DNA of 24,393 bases, from positions 1 to 24,393 of the IMG/VR virus record IMGVR_UViG_3300025174_000109; one strand, written 5' to 3'. Positions 1 to 5,999 of the stretch are shown here, piece after piece. The translations under genes were made by a program, and so were the position numbers. Each line of letters begins with the position of its first letter. Position 1 is the first letter of the stretch. The stretch is from a virus. The notes beneath the pieces were generated by a model that was given only the letters and a program-made list of their open reading frames with translations, ran no database searches and was not told the DNA's origin.

Positions 1-84
1 GGCCAGCCCCGCAACTTGCCGAACCAGCCAGATCGCCAGCATCAGACGCCTACGACACCAGGGAGGCCGAACAATACGCGATGA
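1..84 (+). CDS. C-terminal end of an upstream gene (partial)
   Basis: An open frame enters from the left edge and gives 27 residues before a TGA at 82-84. The peptide is rich in Pro, Gln, Asn and Thr and looks like a disordered C-terminal tail. The TGA overlaps the ATG of the next small gene (ATGA), the usual sign of a real gene end in this genome. By position, ahead of a Mu G/HK97 gp10-like gene and the capsid protease, it could be the end of a portal or minor head protein. The fragment itself is too short to show that. Confidence 0.45.
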   Translation, partial: GQPRNLPNQPDRQHQTPTTPGRPNNTR

Positions 85-212
85 GCCCACGTAGAGACCC
101 TTGTGAAGGACATCGTTGCGATCATTGTCATACGTGTCAAGCAGGTTACTGCTGCTTACGGGATCGTGAGCCCTCAAAGCCTTTGCAGAAGCCTGTAAGG
201 AAGACAGTGTAG
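81..212 (+). CDS. Cysteine-rich mini-protein (43 aa), function unknown
   Basis: The frame begins at ATG 81 inside the stop of the upstream gene and ends 4 bases before the next ATG at 217. The protein has Cys at positions 8, 13, 16, 19, 24 and 25 and His at 11, 15 and 17, with a CDHCHTC core and a basic C-terminus. That spacing could bind one metal ion or form disulfides. A GGGAGG-like ribosome site lies upstream at 61-66, rather far away. I recognise no family. The close packing and the Cys pattern support a real gene, but chance is not excluded at this length. Confidence 0.5.
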   Translation: MSPRRDPCEGHRCDHCHTCQAGYCCLRDREPSKPLQKPVRKTV

Positions 213-216
213 AGCT

Positions 217-615
217 ATGGCTAACCCAATAGGCCTCGAAGTCAGGCAGCATGGCATGAAGCAGGCACTTGATAGGCTCTCGCCAAGCAGGATGCGCCGG
301 GCGCTCGACGGTGCGCTTGGCCTGGCATCCCGGCATTTGTTAACAGTCATTAGAGCCGAGTCCCGAGTGAAGACGGGTGACTACCGGCGGGGCTGGCGAC
401 CGCTACGCGAGTCGCACGAGCTTCGCTCTATCGTCAATGAGGTTGAGTACGCGGAGTTCGTCACCGGCGCGAGGCAACGGACGACACTGGGCGGGCCTAA
501 GGGGAAGAAGCGGCGTCGGGGCTCGGGGGACTATTTCATGCGGCATATCATGCGCGAGCAGCGTCCAGTTGTACGGCAGATCATCCGCGAGCGCATCATA
601 CGAGAGTTTCGCTGA
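217..615 (+). CDS. HK97 gp10-like / Mu G-like tail completion or neck protein
   Basis: This is a 132-residue, very basic protein. Its middle carries the pattern typical of HK97 gp10-like proteins: a K-T-G-D-Y-R-R-G-W stretch at about residues 51-60, then N-E-V-E-Y-A-E-F-V-T-G-A at about 74-85, followed by an Arg/Lys-rich segment and a helical C-terminus. Members of this family sit at the head-tail joint or finish the tail. In phage Mu the virion morphogenesis gene G also lies just upstream of the protease gene I, and the same order is seen here, although small genes intervene. AAGGAAG at 197-203 may serve as the ribosome site. The stop overlaps the next start (TGATG). The family call rests on remembered motifs, not on an alignment. 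Confidence 0.6.
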   Translation: MANPIGLEVRQHGMKQALDRLSPSRMRRALDGALGLASRHLLTVIRAESRVKTGDYRRGWRPLRESHELRSIVNEVEYAEFVTGARQRTTLGGPKGKKRRRGSGDYFMRHIMREQRPVVRQIIRERIIREFR

Positions 616-773
616 TGCCTACATCAAAATCACTCGGCCACATCCATCTGTTTGTATGTAAGCGCAGCCCAGAAGGGCATTGCGTACAGGCGTCATGTGT
701 CGAGCGTCTGGTGATCTGTCCGATGTGCGGCAGCGCCGGGCGGATGGTCAGAGTAGAGATGGAGGTGGCATGA
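615..773 (+). CDS. Zinc-ribbon-like mini-protein (52 aa)
   Basis: ATG 615 shares a base with the stop of the gp10-like gene, and the frame ends at TGA 771-773, which overlaps the next start. Cys residues lie at 15, 23, 28, 35 and 38, the last pair as CPMCG, a zinc-knuckle turn. A His-containing strand (GHIHLFVC) precedes the first Cys. This could be a small zinc ribbon of the C-x(7)-C and C-x2-C kind. Its neighbours on both sides also carry CxxC pairs. No family is recognised. Translation is probably coupled to the upstream gene because I see no clear ribosome site of its own. Confidence 0.5.
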   Translation: MPTSKSLGHIHLFVCKRSPEGHCVQASCVERLVICPMCGSAGRMVRVEMEVA

Positions 774-952
774 TGCCGAAGGCGAAGAGGTATGTCTACG
801 TCGGCGGGACAGTCACATTGCATGATCGCAGAACGGCGAAAGAGATGTGTAACATCGATGATGCGAAGAAGAAGGTCTCCGTTACCATCGAACAGGGCGC
901 TCAAATCATCATCGAGCGCAAAGGACGGTTTTGCAAACATTGCATGGTCTAG
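773..952 (+). CDS. Small basic protein with terminal CxxC (59 aa)
   Basis: Two ATG codons, at 770 and 773, follow GGAGG at 761-765. The second is better spaced (7 bases) and is chosen. The product has a short beta-like first half (YVYVGGTVTL), Cys at 26, an acidic/basic middle with KVSVTIEQGAQIIIE, and ends in CKHCMV. The C-terminal CxxC is unusual and could act in metal binding or as a redox pair together with Cys26. The frame is open further upstream to 680, but that part is a shadow of the preceding gene. Function unknown. Confidence 0.5.
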   Translation: MPKAKRYVYVGGTVTLHDRRTAKEMCNIDDAKKKVSVTIEQGAQIIIERKGRFCKHCMV

Positions 953-1020
953 GAGTGATGCGGAGCGCAGTTCTCGAATCCAACCCTCACCACCAGCTAG
1001 AGGACGGCGTTTCCGCTGAT

Positions 1021-1059
1021 GCTCGGGAGCGAGCGGCCCGCCCCGCTCGCTCCCTTAGC
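1021..1059 (+). other. Perfect 12-bp stem-loop in a gap of about 146 bases
   Basis: Bases 1025-1036 (GGGAGCGAGCGG) are exactly complementary to 1043-1054, with a 6-base loop. Three more pairs (1021-1023 with 1057-1059) can form after small bulges. Only two T residues follow on the + strand and none of note on the - strand, so it is not a textbook terminator. The stretch 953-1098 has no convincing gene. The frame open from ATG 958 gives low-quality sequence, and its AGGAG is only two bases from that start. The hairpin may end or pause transcription, protect RNA, or bind a regulator. Confidence 0.5.
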
Positions 1060-1098
1060 TGTATCCATCGCTGGCGATTATCCGCGCAGATAGCTGGT

Positions 1099-1260
1099 AT
1101 GGTGTCCGGCAAGTGTCTGCGTTGTGGCGCAGATCGCACGTTCAACCCCTACGGGAGCCTGCGAGAAGTCTTCATGAAGGACAACGCCGCAGCACTCGGC
1201 TGGTTCTCTAGGCGGCGGTTGGGTGCGCTCCGCGATCTCCGAGCCGAGGTGCTGGGCTAG
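1099..1260 (+). CDS. Putative CxxC mini-protein (53 aa)
   Basis: The frame from ATG 1099 to TAG 1258-1260 gives a basic 53-residue protein with an N-terminal CLRCG knuckle (Cys 6 and 9), then a helical segment containing FMKDNAAALGWFSRRR. The stop overlaps a GTG start of the next gene (taGTG), which suggests coupling. There is no clear ribosome site at 1099. The same frame is open from ATG 958, which would put the strong hairpin inside the gene and add a residue stretch of poor quality. The start is therefore uncertain. No family recognised. Confidence 0.35.
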   Translation: MVSGKCLRCGADRTFNPYGSLREVFMKDNAAALGWFSRRRLGALRDLRAEVLG

Positions 1261-1574
1261 TGTATGTGCTGCGGCGCACGGTCGGCACAGGCATCACTAT
1301 TGCTGCGTCCGACATGTCGATAGACGTACGCTTGGTGGGCATCGACTGGCTGGGCGCATGTGCGCTCTTACACGTTGCGCGCAACGGCGCAGCCCAGCCC
1401 GGCACGGTCGAGATGGGGCCGGGCGAGACGATCTACGACCTCCACCCCGATGTGGAGTTCAAGCTGCTCCGGCTTGCGTACGCGACGCATGGCGGCACAC
1501 CGGCTCGCGTTGCGGAGTTCGGCATCAGCGCGCCGAAAGCGATTCGTATCTGGAGGATGGAGCAGGTAGGCTGA
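1260..1574 (+). CDS. CsrA/RsmA-like RNA-binding protein, apparently two CsrA halves in one chain
   Basis: The 104-residue protein begins (GTG start) with VYVLRRTVGTGITI, matching the first strands of CsrA (M-L-x-L-T-R-x-V-G-E-x-I-x-I). It ends with FGISAPKAIRIWRME, matching the last ones (IG-V-x-APK-x-V-x-V-x-R-E-E). The RNA-contact residues known from CsrA are kept: Leu4 and Arg6 in strand 1, and Arg99 where CsrA has Arg44. About 50 residues lie between. They contain a second partial copy (GETIYDLHPDVEFKLLRLA, like GE-x-I-x-I-GD-x-V-x-V-x-VL), so the chain may be a fused pseudo-dimer. An RsmN-like internal insertion is the alternative. GAGGTG at 1245-1250 is a plausible ribosome site. CsrA proteins bind GGA motifs in mRNA leaders and control translation. 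The role here is inferred. Confidence 0.55.
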   Translation: MYVLRRTVGTGITIAASDMSIDVRLVGIDWLGACALLHVARNGAAQPGTVEMGPGETIYDLHPDVEFKLLRLAYATHGGTPARVAEFGISAPKAIRIWRMEQVG

Positions 1575-1603
1575 AGAGGATTGGAGGTAGTAGTAATGTC
1601 GCC

Positions 1604-1633
1604 TTGACAGGGCGTATTTGCATGTGCTAGTAC
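1604..1633 (+). promoter_or_regulatory. Possible sigma70-type promoter ahead of the capsid genes
   Basis: A perfect TTGACA lies at 1604-1609. Eighteen bases further is TAGTAC (1628-1633), preceded by TGC, as in an extended -10 element. The -10 match itself is weak (three of six). It sits in the gap of about 136 bases between the CsrA-like gene and the capsid protease gene, a sensible place for a late promoter. Transcription would start near 1640. The rest of the gap (1575-1640) shows an AGGATTGGAGG stretch but no convincing gene. Confidence 0.3.
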
Positions 1634-1640
1634 GCGAGTA

Positions 1641-1766
1641 GTGAGACTTGGCCGCGAGTGGATGATCCAGTGTTCCGCTTGCGGCTTCTTTGTACGAGGA
1701 GAGCGCAATCATGCCGTATTCTGGGCCAGCCGACACGTCGCTGCCGAGCAACGTCAAGAAACTTGA
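1641..1766 (+). CDS. Possible zinc-knuckle mini-protein overlapping the protease start (41 aa)
   Basis: A frame open from 1608 to TGA 1764-1766 encodes CSACGFFVRGERNHAVFWASRH, with Cys at 11 and 14 and His at 24 and 33 when read from GTG 1641. ATG 1662 is an alternative start that leaves the motif intact. The C-x2-C-x9-H-x8-H spacing could hold one zinc ion. It overlaps the first 56 bases of the protease gene in another frame. No good ribosome site is visible, and overlap with a real gene lowers trust, but the Cys/His pattern resembles the other mini-proteins nearby. Confidence 0.35.
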   Translation: MRLGREWMIQCSACGFFVRGERNHAVFWASRHVAAEQRQET

Positions 1767-3711
1767 TACGAAGCAGCGGCGGCAGTGGGTGAGCGTGTTT
1801 AACTCGGCATATGCTCGATGCCAGAAGAAGGGCGGCTCCAACTGCGAGAGCTTCGCGTTCCGCAACGCCAACGGCGTGTTGAAGAACGCCTCGACAACGT
1901 TCACAGGTCTACTTGGAGGAGAGCACCCGTTGGGGCGCTCGTTCGTCGAACTGTTGGCTGCCGAGCCGCCGGAGACGATCAACGTCTTTCCCGAGCCCGG
2001 CACGTACAAGCATCCGGTGTGGGGCGACATTGAAGTCACCAAAGAGGGGAACAAGCAGTTCGTCGAGAACTTCAACGCGCAGGTATATCAAGAGCACGTC
2101 CCTATTGATGCCGAGCACGAGACGAAGCTCTCCGGCGCTGTCGGGTACATCAAGAAGCTCAACATGAACGACGACGGCAGCATCGAGGCTGAGGTCGAGT
2201 GGACGGATCGTGGGCAGAAACTCATCGAAGAGGATTCATACCGCTACATCAGCCCGGAATGGTACGAGCAATGGAAAGACCCGGCTACCGGCGATGAGTT
2301 CGAGAACGTCTTGATTGGCGCTGCGCTGACGACGAGGCCATTCTTTAAGGGCTTGCGCTCGCTCGTCGCCAGCGAGGGGCACCTTTACGATCTTGAGGGC
2401 GACGAACGCACGCCGGTCGTACGGTCATCTGTAGAAGGCGTCTCGTATTCCGACTTGCAGACGATGGTGATGAGCGCTGCTCGCCACGAGTTCCCCGGCG
2501 TCTTCGGTGGCTCGTACGGCGGATGGGTCGTCGATCTGTACGACGATTATGCCATCATCTGCTCGAACGGCGAGCAGCACTACCGCGTCGATTACTCCTA
2601 CGAAGGCGAAGAGATCGTCATCTCCGGCCAGCCCGAAGAAGTCCAGAAGAAGACGGTCTGGGAAGTGATGCGCGCCCGAGACTACTCTCCGGACGAACGC
2701 AAGAAGCTCGCTGCAAAAGGCCACGCGATGCCTGATGGGTCATACCCCATCGTGACGAAAGATGATCTCGGCAATGCGATCCAGTCGATAGGACGAGCGA
2801 AGAATAAGGAGGCTGTGAAGAAGCATATCACCAAACGCGCGCACGCACTCGGCAGGACAGACTTACTCCCAGACGACTGGTCGGGGAGTACCAAGAAGAC
2901 GAAGGAGGAAGGTATGACTGTAGATGTCAAAGACCTCGACGTGACGACGCTTGAGGAGAAGGATCAGAGGAGCTTGCTCACGCGCCTCGCTGCGTCGCTC
3001 AAGGCTACCGTTCGGTTCGGCCACGATCCGGGTGGCAACGGCAATGGTAACGGAGAAGGTTCAGATACCGAAGATGACAAGGGGGCGGCTGACGATGGCG
3101 ACGCAGGCACGGGTGAAGGTGAGGGTGAGAGTGAGGGAGAAGGTGAGGGCAAGGGCGCTGGGGACTCTGGCGCTGGAGAAGGCGCCGTGACCGGCGCTGA
3201 ACTAACATCGCTCAAGGGGGCTCTTGAGAAAGAGCGTCAGACCAAGCAGGCGCTTGAGCGGCGCGTGCAGGGGCTCGAACAGGCCGACCGCGACCGGCGC
3301 TTCCGTGACATCATCTTGGGTCGCGATGAAGCGTCTGCGAAGGCGGCGAAGGAGGGCTCTCCGGTCTACCCAATGGTCGGTGATCTGGCTGCCAAGCAGC
3401 AGATCATGACCGCGCTGGCCGACACGAAGGGCGAAGCGTCGCCGGAGTTCAAGGCATATGTTGCTGGCGAGCGAGAGCACGCTTCACAACTTCGCGCGGC
3501 AGGCACGTTCTCGGAGTTTGGCACGGACTCGCAGGGCCAGCCGGTGTCTGCAAGCCCGATCCAGGAGATGGATCGCCGCGTCGCCGAGCTTCGAGCAACC
3601 GATCCAAGCCTGAGCCCAGCTGATGCGCTGACCAAGATCGCCAAGGAAGACCCGAAGCTGTATGCGGCCTACGACGCACACGTCAAGGACGATCGCAAGG
3701 CGAACGTGTAG
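1711..3711 (+). CDS. Mu I-like prohead protease fused to capsid scaffold, with ChaB-like N-terminus (666 aa)
   Basis: ATG 1711 is preceded by AGGAG at 1697-1701. The open frame to TTG 1690 is not needed. Residues 1-60 (SLPSNVKKL...WVSVFNSAYARC...AFRNANGVLK) resemble a ChaB-like segment. Residues 130-220 carry the Mu I protease signature: VPIDAEHE with His136, an EAEVEWTDRG strand, and YRYISPEWY with Ser181, a likely catalytic His/Ser pair by analogy. Residues 270-310 form a beta-rich segment, and 324-390 (YSPDERKKLAAKGHAMPDGS...LLPDDW) match a helical domain often fused to phage proteases. An acidic Gly/Glu linker (441-492), a coiled coil (about 497-535) and a scaffold-like C-terminus follow. 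The enzyme should cut scaffold and capsid proteins in the prohead. In Mu the I and Z products share one frame in the same way. Confidence 0.85.
   Translation: MPYSGPADTSLPSNVKKLDTKQRRQWVSVFNSAYARCQKKGGSNCESFAFRNANGVLKNASTTFTGLLGGEHPLGRSFVELLAAEPPETINVFPEPGTYKHPVWGDIEVTKEGNKQFVENFNAQVYQEHVPIDAEHETKLSGAVGYIKKLNMNDDGSIEAEVEWTDRGQKLIEEDSYRYISPEWYEQWKDPATGDEFENVLIGAALTTRPFFKGLRSLVASEGHLYDLEGDERTPVVRSSVEGVSYSDLQTMVMSAARHEFPGVFGGSYGGWVVDLYDDYAIICSNGEQHYRVDYSYEGEEIVISGQPEEVQKKTVWEVMRARDYSPDERKKLAAKGHAMPDGSYPIVTKDDLGNAIQSIGRAKNKEAVKKHITKRAHALGRTDLLPDDWSGSTKKTKEEGMTVDVKDLDVTTLEEKDQRSLLTRLAASLKATVRFGHDPGGNGNGNGEGSDTEDDKGAADDGDAGTGEGEGESEGEGEGKGAGDSGAGEGAVTGAELTSLKGALEKERQTKQALERRVQGLEQADRDRRFRDIILGRDEASAKAAKEGSPVYPMVGDLAAKQQIMTALADTKGEASPEFKAYVAGEREHASQLRAAGTFSEFGTDSQGQPVSASPIQEMDRRVAELRATDPSLSPADALTKIAKEDPKLYAAYDAHVKDDRKANV
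2902..2913 (+). promoter_or_regulatory. Internal ribosome binding site for a nested scaffold gene
   Basis: AAGGAGG at 2902-2908 lies 5 bases before ATG 2914, in frame within the protease gene. It is as strong as the sites used by the capsid and decoration genes. It falls exactly at the junction between the protease-associated domains and the scaffold part. Confidence 0.7.
2914..3711 (+). CDS. Nested capsid scaffold protein, in-frame restart inside the protease gene (265 aa)
   Basis: A second start at ATG 2914, with its own AAGGAGG, would make the last 265 residues of the protease gene as a separate protein. It begins MTVDVKDLDVTTLEEKDQ, has the acidic Gly/Glu-rich linker at about residues 40-91, a coiled-coil stretch with alternating Lys/Glu/Leu (about 96-135), and a helical C-terminus with a basic end (DRKANV). 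Scaffolds must greatly outnumber protease, and phages such as lambda (C and Nu3) and Mu (I and Z) solve this by the same in-frame nesting. That this start is used is inferred from the ribosome site and domain border. Confidence 0.7.
   Translation: MTVDVKDLDVTTLEEKDQRSLLTRLAASLKATVRFGHDPGGNGNGNGEGSDTEDDKGAADDGDAGTGEGEGESEGEGEGKGAGDSGAGEGAVTGAELTSLKGALEKERQTKQALERRVQGLEQADRDRRFRDIILGRDEASAKAAKEGSPVYPMVGDLAAKQQIMTALADTKGEASPEFKAYVAGEREHASQLRAAGTFSEFGTDSQGQPVSASPIQEMDRRVAELRATDPSLSPADALTKIAKEDPKLYAAYDAHVKDDRKANV
3031..3186 (+). repeat. Gly/Glu/Asp-rich low-complexity repeat in the scaffold
   Basis: This stretch encodes a disordered acidic linker. Its core, at about 3112-3153, is an imperfect GAGGGT/GAAGGT hexamer repeat giving alternating Gly-Glu and Ser-Glu. 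It separates the protease-associated domains from the coiled-coil scaffold. Such simple repeats can grow or shrink by slippage, so its length may differ between relatives. Confidence 0.75.
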
Positions 3712-3729
3712 GAAAGGAGGAACGAGTAG

Positions 3730-4113
3730 ATGGCACTGAACAGGTTGATTCGTTCGATCACGCTACCAGCGAGCGCAGATTTGTCGAGCAACCAGCATCG
3801 CATTATGACCATCGACGACGCCGGGAGGCTTGTCGCCGCAGTCGATGGTGCAACGGCGTATGTAGGAGTGCTCCTGAACAAGCCCAATGCCATTGATCGT
3901 GCTGGTGAGGTGGCGATCAATGGCAGCGTTGTCAAGCTCGAAGCGGGCGCAGCCGTGGCCGAGCGCGACGCAATCATAGCTGTCGCAGGAGGCCGCGGGT
4001 CGCCAACCACAACCGAAGATGATGAGATCATCGGTTACGCCCTGACGCCCGCAGCGGCCAGCGCGGTGCTGTTCGAAGTCGTCGTCACGGCACCCGCGCA
4101 GTTCCGAACGTAA
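3730..4113 (+). CDS. Capsid decoration (cement) protein, DUF2190-like
   Basis: This 127-residue beta-rich protein begins 18 bases after the scaffold stop, behind AGGAGG. The body (HRIMTIDDAGRLVAAVDGATAYVGVLLN, then GEVAINGSVVKLEAGAAVAERDAIIAV, then DEIIGYALTPAAA) has the layout of phage cement proteins of the DUF2190 type: a short barrel with a Gly-rich 'G-V-L' turn and a repeated A-G-x-A-V segment. Cement proteins bind the outside of the shell after expansion and stabilise it. Their gene is usually directly ahead of the major capsid gene, as here. The family assignment is from pattern memory. Confidence 0.65.
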   Translation: MALNRLIRSITLPASADLSSNQHRIMTIDDAGRLVAAVDGATAYVGVLLNKPNAIDRAGEVAINGSVVKLEAGAAVAERDAIIAVAGGRGSPTTTEDDEIIGYALTPAAASAVLFEVVVTAPAQFRT

Positions 4114-4141
4114 GCTAGAGCAAGGAAGGAGGTAACGACAG

Positions 4142-5122
4142 ATGCCACAGCCAGACGTAGGGGATGTGCACGTCAATGCGCTGCTGACCGAGATCAGTAT
4201 CGCGCACATGAACAAGTTGGAGCACTACGTCGCCGATAAGTGCTTCCCGCTTGTTGGCGTGGACAAGCAATCAGATGTGTACGCGGTGTACACGCGAGGC
4301 GACTTCTTCCAGGGCGCAGAGGATGAGCAGGCGATGCGTCATCTGCTGAGGGCGCCTGGTACGAGAGCGCCGGTTGCTGGATACACTATCGACACGAGCA
4401 ACTCGTTCCGCTGCGATAACTTCGCCGTGGGCGTCGAGATCCCGGACGAGATTCGCTCGAACGCCGATGCGGTGTTCCAGCTCGACAACGAAGCGACGCT
4501 CCTGGCAACCCAGATTCAGATGATCCGACGTGAGCGCGCGTTCTCTGCCGATTTCATGGTGATTTCTAAGTGGGGGACGGACAAGACCGTCTCGGCCAAG
4601 TGGTCTGATTACGGAGGCTCAGACCCGTTCACCGATCTGGAAGATGGTCTGGATCAGGTAGAAGCCGACACCGGCGACCGCCCGAACAAACTCGTCATGG
4701 GCGCAATCGTGTGGCGGCGGCTGAAGCACCACCCCGACCTTGTTGACCGCATCAAGGGCGGCGCAACGACCGCGCAGCCCGCGCTCGTGCAGCGGCAACT
4801 GCTCGCGCAGATTCTTGAGATCGACGAGGTGCTCGTGGCGCGAGCGTCGTACCGTTCCAGCGCGGAAGGCGCTGCGCTCACGATGGCAAGAGTCATCGAC
4901 GACGACGCGCTGCTGCTCTTTGCGACGCCAACGCCGGGGCTGATGACTCCGACAGCGGGCATCTCATTCTACTGGCGTCCGCTGACTGGCGGGCAGCTCC
5001 AGTTCATGAGGAAGTACCGCATGGAGCCGGAGCGCAAGGATGTCCTGGAAGCGCACAGCTACATCGACCAGAAGATCACTGAGTCGAAGTCAGGATACTT
5101 CTTCGCGGACGTAGTGGACTAG
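4142..5122 (+). CDS. Major capsid protein (HK97-fold expected), 326 aa
   Basis: The gene has a near-perfect AAGGAGGT ribosome site and follows protease, scaffold and decoration genes, the standard place for the major shell protein. The sequence contains features I associate with Mu T/E-type capsid proteins: an N-terminal arm, a long middle with CDNFAVGVEIPDEIRSNAD, a helix with LLATQIQMIRRERAFSADF (spine-like), then RPNKLVMGAIVWRRLKHHPD and VDRIKGG, and a C-terminal part with WRPLTGGQLQFMRKYR. Length fits the family. Hundreds of copies build the icosahedral shell around the scaffold. No separate delta domain is evident. Confidence 0.85.
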   Translation: MPQPDVGDVHVNALLTEISIAHMNKLEHYVADKCFPLVGVDKQSDVYAVYTRGDFFQGAEDEQAMRHLLRAPGTRAPVAGYTIDTSNSFRCDNFAVGVEIPDEIRSNADAVFQLDNEATLLATQIQMIRRERAFSADFMVISKWGTDKTVSAKWSDYGGSDPFTDLEDGLDQVEADTGDRPNKLVMGAIVWRRLKHHPDLVDRIKGGATTAQPALVQRQLLAQILEIDEVLVARASYRSSAEGAALTMARVIDDDALLLFATPTPGLMTPTAGISFYWRPLTGGQLQFMRKYRMEPERKDVLEAHSYIDQKITESKSGYFFADVVD

Positions 5123-5142
5123 GTGGCGAGGAGGATGAGCCA

Positions 5143-5655
5143 ATGGCAGTGAAGACAACGCGACGGAAGACGGCACCAGAGCCTTCGCCGGAGCCTGGCA
5201 AGCCTGCGAAGACACAAGCACTCGACCGGCGTGGGCTCTGGGTCGTCGTCTCCGGTCGCATGAAGCAGTATGGAGATTTCGTGATCGAACGCCCCGGCCA
5301 AGTGATCCGGCAGCAGTACCTCAAGAACGACGATCTGTTGCTGAAGCACAACTACGTTCGGCTGCTCAAGGATGAGGAAGATGTTGAGCAATGCCAGTCG
5401 TGCGGCCTGGTCTTCCTTGGCACCGTGCTCGCTGGCCCCTACCAATCACATCTGAGCTACGCACGGCACGATCTCGCCACAGTTGATCTCGACACTGGCG
5501 TCAAGTCCGGCCACAGGCCGTCGCCCCGTACCGGCGACATCAGTGGCGATCCTGATAGCGACGACGGTGGCGATTGGGATTTGGAGCGAGAGGGTGCGCC
5601 AGCCGAGCCGAAACTGGAAGAGATCAGCCCAGGGGGCGTTCGCGTCTCACTCTAA
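5143..5655 (+). CDS. Head-module protein with C2H2-like zinc finger (170 aa)
   Basis: The protein starts with a Pro/Lys-rich disordered arm (residues 1-28). A beta-like domain follows (GLWVVVSGRMKQYGDFVIE). Next is CQSCGLVF with Cys84 and Cys87 and, 15 residues on, His103 and His109, giving a C-x2-C-x15-H-x5-H pattern like a C2H2 finger. The C-terminus is acidic and disordered. It lies directly behind the capsid gene, so it is probably a virion or head-completion component. The exact role is unknown. The ribosome site is GGCGAGGAGG-like, just upstream of ATG 5143. Confidence 0.55.
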   Translation: MAVKTTRRKTAPEPSPEPGKPAKTQALDRRGLWVVVSGRMKQYGDFVIERPGQVIRQQYLKNDDLLLKHNYVRLLKDEEDVEQCQSCGLVFLGTVLAGPYQSHLSYARHDLATVDLDTGVKSGHRPSPRTGDISGDPDSDDGGDWDLEREGAPAEPKLEEISPGGVRVSL

Positions 5656-5672
5656 CAGAAGGAGGATGTTGC

Positions 5673-5984
5673 ATGGGCATTGAGAAAATCAGACGACGAG
5701 CGCATATCGCCGACAGCGTGACCATCGGCGCGAATGCTGACAGTGGCCTGCTGCGCGCCGGAGCAAATGTTATCGGGCCGAAGTCCGGGGATACGCTTGC
5801 GGTAAATGCTTCTACGGCAGTCATCGGGACAGCGGCGCTGGGAGGAGTAGCAGGCGCTCTCGCCATCCGAGCCAATACCGCCGGGACGCCATGTCTCGCA
5901 TTTCGGCATAGCGACGGGACGGTCTACTCGCTGTACTTCGCGCCAGCGGGCGGGGCTGTTACTGGCACGCCGGTCACGGCGTAA
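5673..5984 (+). CDS. Small Gly/Ala-rich beta protein, probable virion component (103 aa)
   Basis: The start is ATG 5673 behind AAGGAGGA (5659-5666); the longer frame to 5574 belongs to a shadow. The protein has a basic beginning (GIEKIRRRAHI). It continues with repeated short strands rich in Ala, Gly, Thr and Val (GPKSGDTLAVNASTAVIG, ALGGVAGALAIRANTAG, then DGTVYSLYFAPAGGAV). This composition is common in outer head proteins and short fibre-like proteins of phages. No family is recognised. It lies between the zinc-finger head protein and two further small genes, all with their own ribosome sites. Confidence 0.6.
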   Translation: MGIEKIRRRAHIADSVTIGANADSGLLRAGANVIGPKSGDTLAVNASTAVIGTAALGGVAGALAIRANTAGTPCLAFRHSDGTVYSLYFAPAGGAVTGTPVTA

Positions 5985-5999
5985 AGAGAGGAGAACTTC

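Noticed and set aside
377-661. Alternative plus-strand frame of 94 codons inside the gp10-like gene
   Set aside because: It is in a different frame with Arg/Ser-rich nonsense-like sequence and no motif. The gp10-like frame has the family pattern.
920-995. tRNA-like 3' end (CTCGAATCC followed by ACCCTCACCACCA)
   Set aside because: The T stem cannot form the normal five pairs around the T loop, and no matching acceptor strand (GGTGAGG) exists about 70 bases upstream. A tRNA is not supported.
958-1098. N-terminal extension of the mini-gene ending at 1260, from ATG 958
   Set aside because: The added 47 residues look random and run through the perfect hairpin. AGGAG is only two bases from ATG 958. 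Treated as non-coding.
1368-2075. Minus-strand frame of 235 codons
   Set aside because: It lies across the CsrA-like gene and the protease start, lacks a ribosome site and has no recognisable domain.
3031-3186. CRISPR-like or tandem DNA repeat
   Set aside because: The short hexamer repeats encode an acidic Gly/Glu linker in frame and lack spacers. They are a protein low-complexity segment.
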